Origin: Ekhidna sp. | GTDB lineage: Bacteria > Bacteroidota > Bacteroidia > Cytophagales > Cyclobacteriaceae | Assembly: GCA_013214445.1 (NCBI GenBank) | Contig: JABSPG010000298.1 | Coordinates: forward strand, 1-5,609 | Reading direction: 5' to 3' | Length of the DNA stretch: 5,609 nt | Shown here: piece by piece, positions 1 through 5,609 of the stretch | Layout: every line of letters starts with the position of its first letter | How positions within the stretch are numbered: the first letter of the stretch is position 1 | Translations under genes and position numbers: made by a program | Notes under the pieces: generated by a model | The model's database searches: none | Seen by the model: the letters and a program-made list of their open reading frames with translations, nothing else | Told to the model about the DNA's origin: nothing

Positions 1-1
1 T

Positions 2-502
2 TCATTGAGAGACCTTTCTGAAGGTAACTGGGATTTAGAAGAGCATTCCTACTTTGATTATGATTCTATGCAAATAGTGGTCAAAAGTTCTTCGAAGAAA
101 GATAAAGAAGAAAGGCCTGATAAGATCTTTGAGCTAGAATCTGACAATGTATTTGACTTAATGGGTGGGGTAATGCTGGCCAGAAGTTTGGACTACAAGG
201 CAATGCAACCAGGAGAAGAGATCAGTCTAAATGCTTTTTTTGAGGACAAGTTCTACGATTTCAATATGATTTTTTCTGGTAGAGAAATGATCTCAACGAA
301 AGTAGGGGATATATACTGTTTTAAAGTACAACCAGTTCTACCAGATAACAGTATCTTCAAAGGGGAGGATGCGATCTCTTTTTGGGTCTCTGCTGATGCA
401 AATCGATTGCCATTAAAGATTGAGGCAGATATGAATTTCGGAAAAGCATTTGTAGAATTGACCGCCTACAAAAACGTCAAAAGCGGTATTGATTTTCAAT
501 AA
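2..502 (+). CDS. DUF3108 family protein, 5' truncated by window edge
   Basis: This is the C-terminal 166 codons of a protein that continues upstream of the window. The frame is open from base 2, and the TTG at 5-7 is an internal Leu codon, not a credible start. The reading matches the DUF3108 family, whose members are usually about 230-270 residues, so roughly the first third is missing. Family features visible are the 'ARSLDY..MQPGEEI' segment, the 'FSGREMISTKVGDIYCFKV' beta-hairpin stretch, and the ending 'FWVSADANRLPLKIEADM' followed by 'AFVELTAYKNV', equivalent to the usual 'W.t.D.nrlPl.i...i..G...aeLt.y' block. The family is beta-rich, normally carries a signal peptide and is thought to act in the periplasm or outer envelope; its biochemical function is unknown. 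The stop TAA is at 500-502. A run of seven T lies near base 235. The family call is from recognised motifs, not from a search. Confidence 0.8.
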   Translation, partial: SLRDLSEGNWDLEEHSYFDYDSMQIVVKSSSKKDKEERPDKIFELESDNVFDLMGGVMLARSLDYKAMQPGEEISLNAFFEDKFYDFNMIFSGREMISTKVGDIYCFKVQPVLPDNSIFKGEDAISFWVSADANRLPLKIEADMNFGKAFVELTAYKNVKSGIDFQ

Positions 503-516
503 TACAGCTACTTTTG
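488..516 (+). promoter_or_regulatory. Putative Bacteroidota sigma-A promoter for the TPR lipoprotein gene
   Basis: A perfect TAnnTTTG -7 box (TACTTTTG, 509-516) lies 17 bases downstream of an ATTG that can serve as the -33 element (488-491). This is the known architecture of primary promoters in Bacteroidota. Transcription would start at about 522-524, giving a 5' leader of only about 12 bases before the ATG at 535. The -33 element and the -7 box straddle the stop codon of the preceding gene. The TPR gene could therefore be transcribed independently as well as by read-through from the DUF3108 gene. The match is by eye; the -33 half is weak in information. Confidence 0.55.
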
Positions 517-534
517 CCGACTTTAATCTAAGGC

Positions 535-1125
535 ATGAAAAATATCATATACTTGTTGTTTGCCCTCTTTTTAATTGGTTGTGGCAACCAAGAATCAATT
601 AGTGGAGACGATCTTTTCGATGATGGAAAGTATAGTGAAGCCATTGAAGCGTACAGTTCTTACCTGCTAACAAATCCTGACCATGTGAAAAGCCTCTACA
701 ATAGGGGGAGATCTTATGAGGAGCTCGGTCAGGTTAAAAAAGCAATCGCTGACTTTGATGAGGTGACTAGAATAGATCCAAAAAACGTAAGTGCACATTT
801 GAGCCTCGCTAAAATTGCATATAATTCAAAGGAATTCAACAAAGTTCTAGTTCATACTGGTCAGGCCATTGACTTAAACGAAAACTCCTCTCAAGCGCAT
901 TTTATGGCTGGGAGGGCATCTCATCAGCTGGGATATTTCGATCAGGCTCTCGAATCATATGACAATGCCATAACCATCAATCGTGATTTTGGAGAAGCAT
1001 ATTTGTATAGAGGGGCAGTGAAAATTGGAAAGAACAGACAAAGCTCCGCCTGTGAAGATTTCAAGTTTGCCAAGTCCTTGAAGGTAAAGGAAGCGGACAA
1101 AGCAATTAAAGAGTATTGCAAATAG
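535..1125 (+). CDS. TPR-repeat lipoprotein
   Basis: This encodes a 196-residue exported lipoprotein. The N-terminus has a Lys at position 3, a hydrophobic core and the lipobox LIGC ending in Cys16, so signal peptidase II cleavage and lipidation at Cys16 are expected. The mature part is almost entirely tetratricopeptide repeats: about residues 27-50, 51-84, 85-118, 119-152 and a final partial unit 153-186. Canonical positions are clear in 'LYNRGRSYEELGQVKKAI', 'FDEVTRIDPKN', 'AHFMAGRASHQLGYFDQAL' and 'NAITIN'. The tail, with Cys173 in 'SACEDFKFAKSL' and Cys195 in 'EYCK', is a form common in Bacteroidota TPR proteins. TPRs are protein-interaction scaffolds, so this probably serves an envelope complex, but no partner can be named. 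The ATG at 535 is preferred because the signal peptide begins exactly there. No usable Shine-Dalgarno site is present (an AAGG at 530-533 is too close). The gene ends 2 bases from the convergent antiporter gene. Confidence 0.9.
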   Translation: MKNIIYLLFALFLIGCGNQESISGDDLFDDGKYSEAIEAYSSYLLTNPDHVKSLYNRGRSYEELGQVKKAIADFDEVTRIDPKNVSAHLSLAKIAYNSKEFNKVLVHTGQAIDLNENSSQAHFMAGRASHQLGYFDQALESYDNAITINRDFGEAYLYRGAVKIGKNRQSSACEDFKFAKSLKVKEADKAIKEYCK

Positions 1126-1127
1126 GA

Positions 1128-2543
1128 CTATACCAAAAATCCTACTACCAAGTACAATAGAACCGCGAGAGCACCAGTGAACAAGGCATAAGGTAGCTGA
1201 GTCCTTACATGATCAATGTGGTCACATCCCGAAGCGACCGATGCAATCAAAGTGGTGTCAGAAATAGGTGAGCAATGGTCACCGAAAACGCCTCCACCGA
1301 GTACGGCTGACAAGACTAGATAAACATTTGCATCTACTGCAAAGGAGAGAGGTATTCCGATTGAAATCATGATTGCAAATGTTCCCCAGGAAGTCCCAGT
1401 TGCAAATGCAATGAAGCTGCTTATAATGAAAATCAATGCTGGGGCTATTTCTGGGATTAACCATGAAGATGTCACTCTAGAAACATAAATGCCAGTTCCT
1501 AATTCGTTGCATAGATTGCCTATTGCAAAAGCCAAAACCATTAGTACGGCCATTATGACCATATCATTCATGCCTTTAAAGCTTTGATCTATGAATGCCT
1601 TTATGGTCAGCATCTTTTGAAAACCATACAGGATTGCAGCCATCAAAAAACCAGAAAAGCAAGCATTTAGAACAGCTTCAGAACCACTTCCGTTGCTGAT
1701 GCTCAACCATATTTTTTCTGACAATGATCCAGATACAGCCTGATCCCAGCCACTGTAGACAAGAAAGAAAGGCATGGTGACTACCATTGTTGCAATGGGT
1801 ATAACCATATTGAAAGGCGCGCTCGTTCGTCCTTTTTCGATAGTCAATTCTTCAGTTTGTTCTTTCTGTTTTTGTGAAATTTTCTTCATTTCACCATATT
1901 CCTTCCCTGACAAAGCAAGCCAAAAGACAAAAGCTAACGTGAGGATGGCGTAGAAGTTGAAAGGGATTGAATAGACCAATGTGGTAAATGGATCAAGTTG
2001 CGGATAGGCTAGTAGCAGGCCCATTACATAGGCACCCCATGCATTTAATGGAAATAGTACGCAAGAAGGAGCAGAACTTGAATCGGCAAGATAAGCCAGC
2101 TTTTCCCGAGGAATCTTATGTTTATCAAATAAAGGTCTGAATATGGTGCCGACTGTGAGAATCGAAATGTTTGATTCTACGAAAATCAAAAAGCCAGTGA
2201 GTGCAGAAGTTGCTTGAATTTTTCCTCTAAAATTCTTTTGACCAGCGAGTCTTCCCTGTACCCAGTTAATAAATCCATTAATTCCGCCTGAATACTTGAT
2301 GAGTTGGATCAGAGCCCCAATAACAAGTGTCAAAACCACTGTTCGTGTGTTCCCTTTACTCTGAAATACATCTACAAATGCACTTATCGTGGCTAATAAG
2401 CCTTCGAAAGGATTTCCTCCCTTAATGATAAGATAACCCACAAATATTCCAAGCGAAAGAGAAAACACCACTTGCTTGGTTCGTATCGCTAAACCAATTG
2501 CTAGTATCGGTGGAATCAAAGACCAGAATCCATAATCTGACAT
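1128..2543 (-). CDS. NhaC-family Na+/H+ antiporter
   Basis: This encodes a 471-residue polytopic inner-membrane protein with about 11-12 hydrophobic helices and a charged cytoplasmic-type loop at about residues 213-243. It belongs to the NhaC family of the ion transporter superfamily, whose members exchange Na+ for H+ or couple Na+ and H+ to a carboxylate or amino acid. Diagnostic segments are 'FVESNISILTVGTIFRPL' (121-138) followed by 'LADSSSAPSC' (152-161), 'FATGTSWGTFAIM' (380-392), and 'GGGVFGDHCSPISDTTLIAS' (416-435) with 'GCDHIDHVRTQLPYA' (439-453). The length is complete for the family and no break is seen. The ATG at 2541-2543 overlaps by one base the TAA of the upstream DUF4136 gene, so translation is probably coupled; the bases before it are A-rich with no Shine-Dalgarno. 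Its role is likely sodium extrusion and pH balance, but the exact substrate (Na+/H+ only, or malate/lactate or an amino acid) cannot be decided from sequence, so no symbol is given. Confidence 0.9.
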   Translation of the reverse strand: MSDYGFWSLIPPILAIGLAIRTKQVVFSLSLGIFVGYLIIKGGNPFEGLLATISAFVDVFQSKGNTRTVVLTLVIGALIQLIKYSGGINGFINWVQGRLAGQKNFRGKIQATSALTGFLIFVESNISILTVGTIFRPLFDKHKIPREKLAYLADSSSAPSCVLFPLNAWGAYVMGLLLAYPQLDPFTTLVYSIPFNFYAILTLAFVFWLALSGKEYGEMKKISQKQKEQTEELTIEKGRTSAPFNMVIPIATMVVTMPFFLVYSGWDQAVSGSLSEKIWLSISNGSGSEAVLNACFSGFLMAAILYGFQKMLTIKAFIDQSFKGMNDMVIMAVLMVLAFAIGNLCNELGTGIYVSRVTSSWLIPEIAPALIFIISSFIAFATGTSWGTFAIMISIGIPLSFAVDANVYLVLSAVLGGGVFGDHCSPISDTTLIASVASGCDHIDHVRTQLPYALFTGALAVLLYLVVGFLV

Positions 2544-3097
2544 TATTCTTTTGTTTTTTGGGTGGTGAGTTCTTTCAAATTCTCCTGAACATCTTTAGAA
2601 AGTGCCTTGTAAGGATAGGTAGTGAAAGTATAGCCAATAGCTTTTTCGATGGCCTTAGATGCTTTTTTTTCCTTCTTCTGCTGCTTTAGGTCATAGCTAC
2701 CCTGCCATACTAGCTTTCTCTTTTGATCCATCAATTCCAGGAGGATTACAGATTCATAAATTGTTCTGGTGTTAGTGTTGAATCCTGGATTGAAGAATCT
2801 GGGATCTGCGGCGTTATTGTTTTCAACTCGTGTACTTGAAGTGATTTCGTAACGTAGTGTAAGATCTGGTGCCACATTAGATAGTTTATAGGATCTAATG
2901 TCCATTTGTCTGTTGATATTTTCTCTTATTAGATCAAATACCATGGTGTTTTCAGGAGATACATTCTTTGATTCCGCTTTGGCGCTGACCAATCTGTACG
3001 TCTCAAAAGAACCAAAAGATGCTTTTGGGTTTACGTACGAGACGATCTTTTGACTGCAGCCACCCAATAGTAGCAGTAGGATAAACCAGTTTTTCAT
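2543..3097 (-). CDS. DUF4136 family lipoprotein
   Basis: This encodes a 184-residue lipoprotein. A short signal peptide with a poly-Leu core ends in the lipobox LGGC with Cys14 as the lipidated residue. The mature sequence follows the DUF4136 pattern: the early 'FGSFETYRLV' strand (28-37), the helix with 'LIRENINRQMDIRSY' (56-70), 'PDLTLRYEIT' (77-86), then 'ESVILLELMDQKRKLVWQGS' (115-134) with the conserved W-x-G, and a C-terminal helix after 'YTFTTYPYK'. The family is widespread in Proteobacteria and Bacteroidota as an envelope lipoprotein of unknown function. A lysine-rich stretch (138-152) is encoded with an A8 run (2663-2670 on the + strand). This is the first gene of a two-gene operon: its stop TAA and the antiporter's ATG share one base. 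The ATG at 3097 is chosen because the signal peptide starts there; no Shine-Dalgarno is visible. Confidence 0.85.
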   Translation of the reverse strand: MKNWFILLLLLGGCSQKIVSYVNPKASFGSFETYRLVSAKAESKNVSPENTMVFDLIRENINRQMDIRSYKLSNVAPDLTLRYEITSSTRVENNNAADPRFFNPGFNTNTRTIYESVILLELMDQKRKLVWQGSYDLKQQKKEKKASKAIEKAIGYTFTTYPYKALSKDVQENLKELTTQKTKE

Positions 3098-3103
3098 TAC
3101 CGG

Positions 3104-3111
3104 CTAAAATA
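3104..3111 (-). promoter_or_regulatory. Possible -7 element for the DUF4136-antiporter operon
   Basis: Read on the minus strand this is TATTTTAG, one base from the Bacteroidota TAnnTTTG consensus. A TTG lies about 15 bases upstream on the same strand. If it is used, transcription would begin only 1-3 bases before the ATG at 3097, giving a nearly leaderless message. That very short leader, together with the mismatch and tight spacing, makes the call weak. Confidence 0.25.
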
Positions 3112-3144
3112 TGCAATTTTCAATGACAATAAACAGCAATAGTC

Positions 3145-3168
3145 TGATATGGTCGAGGTTTGATATCA
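3145..3168. repeat. TGATAT repeat / imperfect inverted repeat upstream of the lipoprotein operon
   Basis: TGATAT occurs at 3145-3150 and again within the perfect 8-base palindrome TGATATCA at 3161-3168, with 16 bases between the starts of the two copies. TGATAT (3145-3150) and ATATCA (3163-3168) can also pair as a 6-bp stem with a 12-base loop. The element lies about 48-71 bases upstream of the DUF4136 start and could be an operator for a dimeric regulator. AT-rich short repeats of this size also arise by chance, so this is only a candidate. Confidence 0.2.
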
Positions 3169-3330
3169 AGTCCAACTCTCCGATTTTTCAGAAATAATAG
3201 ATTGGTTTTTGAAGTCTTTGTAGATGAAAATGAAATTTTGATAGGGGTTATTACGTGTCTAATCGAAATATTTAATAGCTTTCCTCATCGTAGCGCCGTA
3301 TTTGTTTGTAGATGGTCAGGTAGTGTAGTA

Positions 3331-4137
3331 ATGAAAAAAGGATATTATGTCGTTTTCTTCCTTTTGATCTGGTCAAAAGGTTTTAGCCAGAATTCAAGTC
3401 AGCCTGAGACGAATTTAGCTGGGGTCTTTCAGGGAAAGACGCTATTTATTCAGAATCCATTTGATAGAGTTGAGCGTACGTTTTGCATTCAAGATGTTTT
3501 TATAAATGAGGAACGAGTGGATCTCAATTATAAAGTGAGTGCACTTAAAATTGATTTTGATGGATTGGATCTATATACACCGGTCAAGATACGTTTGGTG
3601 CACAAAGACACACTATGTTCACCTACAATTATTAATCCTGAGGCGATTCTATTTCATACTATTTTTCGTTTCTCTTCAGTTTTTCTTTCAGACTCTGCCC
3701 TGACCTGGTCTACTAAGGGTGAGGTTGGTAAAGGTGAGTTTGAGGTGGAAAGACTCCAAGACGGATTATGGGTAGATCAGGAAATTCAAGATGCAGTAGG
3801 AAAGTACGAAGAAGTAGAGTACCAACACTTCCCAAATATGGAAGAAGGAGCAAATAGGTATCGTATTAGATATAATTTTCCTTCAGGCAGTAGGAGTAAG
3901 TATCTATATTCTCAAGAAGTGAGCTTTGATTTTTATCCAGAGCCAGTCACCTATAGTCCCAGATCTGCCACAACTAGACTGTACCTATCTCGATCCACTC
4001 ATTATGAGATTTACGATGAAGCCCGGAGGCTTGTACACGAGGGTCAGGGTAAGGAAATAGATGTTACCGTACTTCGAAGAGGAAAGTATGTCATATACTT
4101 CAATGGTAAAGATCCTGGGACTTTCCTAAAGGAATAG
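3331..4137 (+). CDS. Secreted protein with fibronectin-like module and type IX secretion-like C-terminal domain
   Basis: This encodes a 268-residue exported protein of unknown function. The ATG at 3331 is chosen because 'MKKGYYVVFFLLIWSKGFSQ' is a typical Bacteroidota signal peptide, cut near Ser19/Gln20; an upstream TTG at 3160 would place 57 meaningless residues before it. After cleavage, residues 28-104 form a beta-rich domain ('GVFQGKTLFIQNPF', two cysteines at 52 and 96, 'INPEAI') that I cannot assign to a named family. Residues 124-195 carry the recurrent Bacteroidota module 'TWSTKGEVGKGEFEVER' plus 'NRYRIRYNF', fibronectin III-like. The end, about 203-268, resembles type IX secretion sorting domains: 'YEIYDEARRLVHEGQGKEID' followed by 'LRRGKYVIYFNG' and a final 'FLKE', matching the usual 'YD..GrlV..G....idvs.L..G.Y.l' pattern, although the typical 'YPNP' entry is replaced by 'YSPR'. 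The protein may be sent to the cell surface or stay periplasmic. An AGG 10 bases before the ATG is a weak Shine-Dalgarno at best. The stop directly abuts the next gene's stop. Confidence 0.75.
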   Translation: MKKGYYVVFFLLIWSKGFSQNSSQPETNLAGVFQGKTLFIQNPFDRVERTFCIQDVFINEERVDLNYKVSALKIDFDGLDLYTPVKIRLVHKDTLCSPTIINPEAILFHTIFRFSSVFLSDSALTWSTKGEVGKGEFEVERLQDGLWVDQEIQDAVGKYEEVEYQHFPNMEEGANRYRIRYNFPSGSRSKYLYSQEVSFDFYPEPVTYSPRSATTRLYLSRSTHYEIYDEARRLVHEGQGKEIDVTVLRRGKYVIYFNGKDPGTFLKE

Positions 4138-5526
4138 CTATCCGAGTAGATTGATTCCGAAGAAATTATTAAGTACTACGATAATGAATAGCACACCAAG
4201 AACTACCGGACATAAATAAGAAATACTGAAGTCCAGAAATTTCTTGACAAAGCTTTCTTTGAACCCAGGATATCCTTGAGAAATTTCGATGGCTAAGTTT
4301 TCCTTCTTCCATACGTATGCTGCAAATGAAACGATTAGAAATCCGCCAAACATGAGTAGTACATCTGTGATGTAACCTACTAAAGTCATAAAGTCTGATG
4401 ATCCGCCAGGTAGCGCAAAAGCATTTGAAAAGAAGTCACTGTAGCCATTTCCTATCAGAGAGGGAATACCAATAATAAAAATGACCAAGGACATGATGAC
4501 AACAGCTCTAGATCTTCTGACCTTGTATTCATCCACTACATAAGAAACAGGTACTTCCAAAAGAGACACTGTGGAAGTAAGAGCGGCAAACGAAAGCAAT
4601 AAAAAGAAAAATCCACCCACAACTACTCCTAAAGTACTGCCAAGTGTTTCAAATACACCTGGTAGCGTGACGAAAATCAAACCAGCTCCTCCTTGAACAT
4701 CATTCATTTCTCCTCCCAAATTATACGCTACTAAAGGGAACATCATTAGCCCAGCAATAAATGCGATTCCCACATCAAAAAGCGTGATTAAGGCTGAGGA
4801 GCTAATAATATTCTCACTTTTTGACAAATAAGAGCCGTACGTGATCAATGCACCCATTCCTAAGGATAAAGAAAAGAAGGCTTGCCTAAGCGCACCGCCG
4901 ATCGTATTGACATTGGTAAGTTTGGAAAGGTCTGGTACCAAGTAATATTTGACGCCTTCCAGCGCATTTGGTAAGGTAAATGAATAGACTACCAATGAAA
5001 GAATCATGATTATTAAGGTCGGCATCAAGATTTTAGCAAGCTTTTCGATTCCACCAGAAACCCCTCGTGAAACGATAAAGGCAGTTGCAAACATGAAAAC
5101 AATAGCATAGCCTCCCACTTTGATTATATCCGATGTGAAGGATCCAAACACTTTACCAACCCCAAAATTTCCTGCTATCATTTCAATGAAGTAGCCAAAA
5201 GCCCAGCCTGCTACCACATTGTAGAAAGAGAGTATAAGCACTCCACATAGAATACCTAGTTTTCCTATGATGTTCCACTTCTTGAAACCCAGATCATTGA
5301 ACGCACCGATGGGATTTTTTTCAGTCTTTCTCCCGATAGCAACTTCTGTAACCATCACTGGAAAACACAGAATAAAAGCAAAAATCAAATAGATTAGAAC
5401 GAATGCAGCACCGCCACCATCAGCGACCTCAAAAGGAAATTTCCAAATGTTTCCGAGACCAACGGCTGAGCCAGCTGCTGCTAAAATGAAACCAATTCTA
5501 CTTGAAAAATTTCCTCTCGAACTCAT
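4138..5526 (-). CDS. Neurotransmitter:sodium symporter (NSS/SNF) family transporter
   Basis: This encodes a 462-residue inner-membrane transporter of the NSS (SNF) family, which uses the Na+ gradient to import amino acids or related amines with the LeuT fold. I count about 11 helices, as usual for bacterial members. Helix 1 has 'GSAVGLGNIWKFPF' (19-32), aligning with LeuT's sodium- and substrate-binding break: Ala21, Val22 and Asn26 match LeuT Ala22, Val23 and Asn27, and Lys29 stands for gate Arg30. Glu61 matches LeuT Glu62. Helix 6 has 'FFSLSLGMGALITYGSYL' (217-234), helix 8 'FAALTSTVSLLEVP' (313-326) with the Thr-Ser sodium pair at 317-318. At the helix 7 position of LeuT Asn286 there is Asp251. 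The start is well placed because 'SSRIGFILAA' is the normal N-terminus. The substrate cannot be told from sequence. It has its own promoter, and an AAAAGGA (5533-5539) 6 bases before the ATG is a fair Shine-Dalgarno site. Confidence 0.93.
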   Translation of the reverse strand: MSSRGNFSSRIGFILAAAGSAVGLGNIWKFPFEVADGGGAAFVLIYLIFAFILCFPVMVTEVAIGRKTEKNPIGAFNDLGFKKWNIIGKLGILCGVLILSFYNVVAGWAFGYFIEMIAGNFGVGKVFGSFTSDIIKVGGYAIVFMFATAFIVSRGVSGGIEKLAKILMPTLIIMILSLVVYSFTLPNALEGVKYYLVPDLSKLTNVNTIGGALRQAFFSLSLGMGALITYGSYLSKSENIISSSALITLFDVGIAFIAGLMMFPLVAYNLGGEMNDVQGGAGLIFVTLPGVFETLGSTLGVVVGGFFFLLLSFAALTSTVSLLEVPVSYVVDEYKVRRSRAVVIMSLVIFIIGIPSLIGNGYSDFFSNAFALPGGSSDFMTLVGYITDVLLMFGGFLIVSFAAYVWKKENLAIEISQGYPGFKESFVKKFLDFSISYLCPVVLGVLFIIVVLNNFFGINLLG

Positions 5527-5557
5527 TTACTATCCTTTTGGGTTTTGAATAAAGCGC

Positions 5558-5587
5558 CAAATATAGCAAAAGGAGGGTACCTGCAAA
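5558..5587 (-). promoter_or_regulatory. Near-consensus Bacteroidota promoter for the symporter gene
   Basis: On the minus strand a TTTG -33 element (5584-5587) is followed after exactly 18 bases by TATATTTG (5558-5565), a perfect TAnnTTTG -7 box. This matches the primary sigma factor promoter described for Bacteroidota. Transcription would begin near 5551-5553 and give a leader of about 25 bases containing the AAAAGGA site before the ATG at 5526. It is the best promoter in the window and shows the symporter is transcribed from its own start. Confidence 0.7.
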
Positions 5588-5609
5588 GGGCAATTTTATC
5601 AATGGTTAA

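Larger units (their letters stand above)
3098..3330. other. Divergent intergenic region, 233 bases
   Basis: This AT-rich spacer separates the minus-strand lipoprotein-antiporter operon from the plus-strand secreted-protein gene and should hold promoters for both. It contains a possible -7 box for the minus strand (3104-3111) and a repeated TGATAT element at 3145-3168, listed separately. A plus-strand frame is open through 3160-3330, but its translation has no signal peptide or domain and would bury the real signal peptide, so I treat it as non-coding. I see no tRNA, riboswitch or terminator structure in it. Confidence 0.7.

Noticed and set aside
1123..1144. Hairpin at the TPR-antiporter junction as a terminator
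   Set aside because: The stem is only 5 bp with a 12-base loop, has little GC and is not followed by a T run on either strand.
1279..1464. A 61-codon minus-strand open frame inside the antiporter gene
   Set aside because: It lies wholly within a well-supported gene in another frame, has no domain, signal or start context, and its composition is typical of an out-of-frame reading.
2498..2689. A 63-codon plus-strand open frame opposite the lipoprotein-antiporter junction
   Set aside because: It is antisense to two solid genes. Its Phe/Leu-rich translation is just the complement of Lys/Glu-rich codons, and no promoter or ribosome site precedes it.
3301..3308. TTTGTTTG as the -7 box of the secreted-protein gene
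   Set aside because: It differs from TAnnTTTG at the second base and has no TTG at the required distance upstream. The AAATTTTG at 3233-3240 is equally imperfect, so neither can be chosen.
3160..3330. N-terminal extension of the secreted protein from a TTG codon
   Set aside because: The extension has no recognisable features and would place a complete signal peptide at residue 58.
4123..4134. TTCCT-AA-AGGAA as a terminator stem for the secreted-protein gene
   Set aside because: A two-base loop is too small for a stable hairpin and there is no T tract after it.
1..5609. A novel multi-gene system, mobile element or defence island
   Set aside because: All six genes are common chromosomal families of Bacteroidota with even base composition. 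No terminal repeats, integrase, transposase, nuclease or toxin genes or array-like repeats are seen on either strand.

Overview
The window looks like an ordinary chromosomal stretch from a member of the Bacteroidota, most likely a marine Cytophagales-type bacterium. This is inferred from protein families and promoter style, not from a marker gene. The supporting signs are two promoters with the phylum's TAnnTTTG -7 box, A-rich translation starts mostly lacking Shine-Dalgarno sites, small lipoproteins of the DUF4136 and TPR kinds, a DUF3108 protein, and a protein with the fibronectin-like 'TWST..E....FEVER' module and a type IX secretion-like C-terminal domain. GC content appears moderately low, about 40% by eye.

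Layout, left to right. The 3' part of a DUF3108 gene (+, cut by the window edge) is followed 32 bases later by a TPR lipoprotein gene (+), whose likely promoter starts inside the end of the DUF3108 gene. Tail to tail with it, 2 bases apart, is a NhaC-family Na+/H+ antiporter gene (-). Its ATG overlaps by one base the stop codon of a DUF4136 lipoprotein gene (-), so these two form a tightly coupled operon. A divergent intergenic region of 233 bases separates that operon from a secreted protein gene (+). The secreted gene's stop codon directly abuts the stop codon of a sodium-coupled neurotransmitter:sodium symporter (NSS/SNF) gene (-). The symporter has its own near-consensus promoter at the right edge.

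How the genes work together. Two of the six genes are sodium-coupled inner-membrane transporters: one likely exchanges Na+ for H+ or a solute, the other uses the Na+ gradient for amino-acid-type uptake. This fits a sodium-rich habitat. The other four encode envelope or exported proteins of largely unknown role. Apart from the DUF4136-antiporter pair, nothing shows that the genes form one pathway.

I found no RNA gene, mobile element, CRISPR array or recognisable defence or biosynthetic system. I do not see a convincing new system here. The points most worth a second look are the two gapless convergent gene pairs, the lipoprotein-antiporter coupling, the degenerate type IX-like protein, and the ion-site residues of the symporter.
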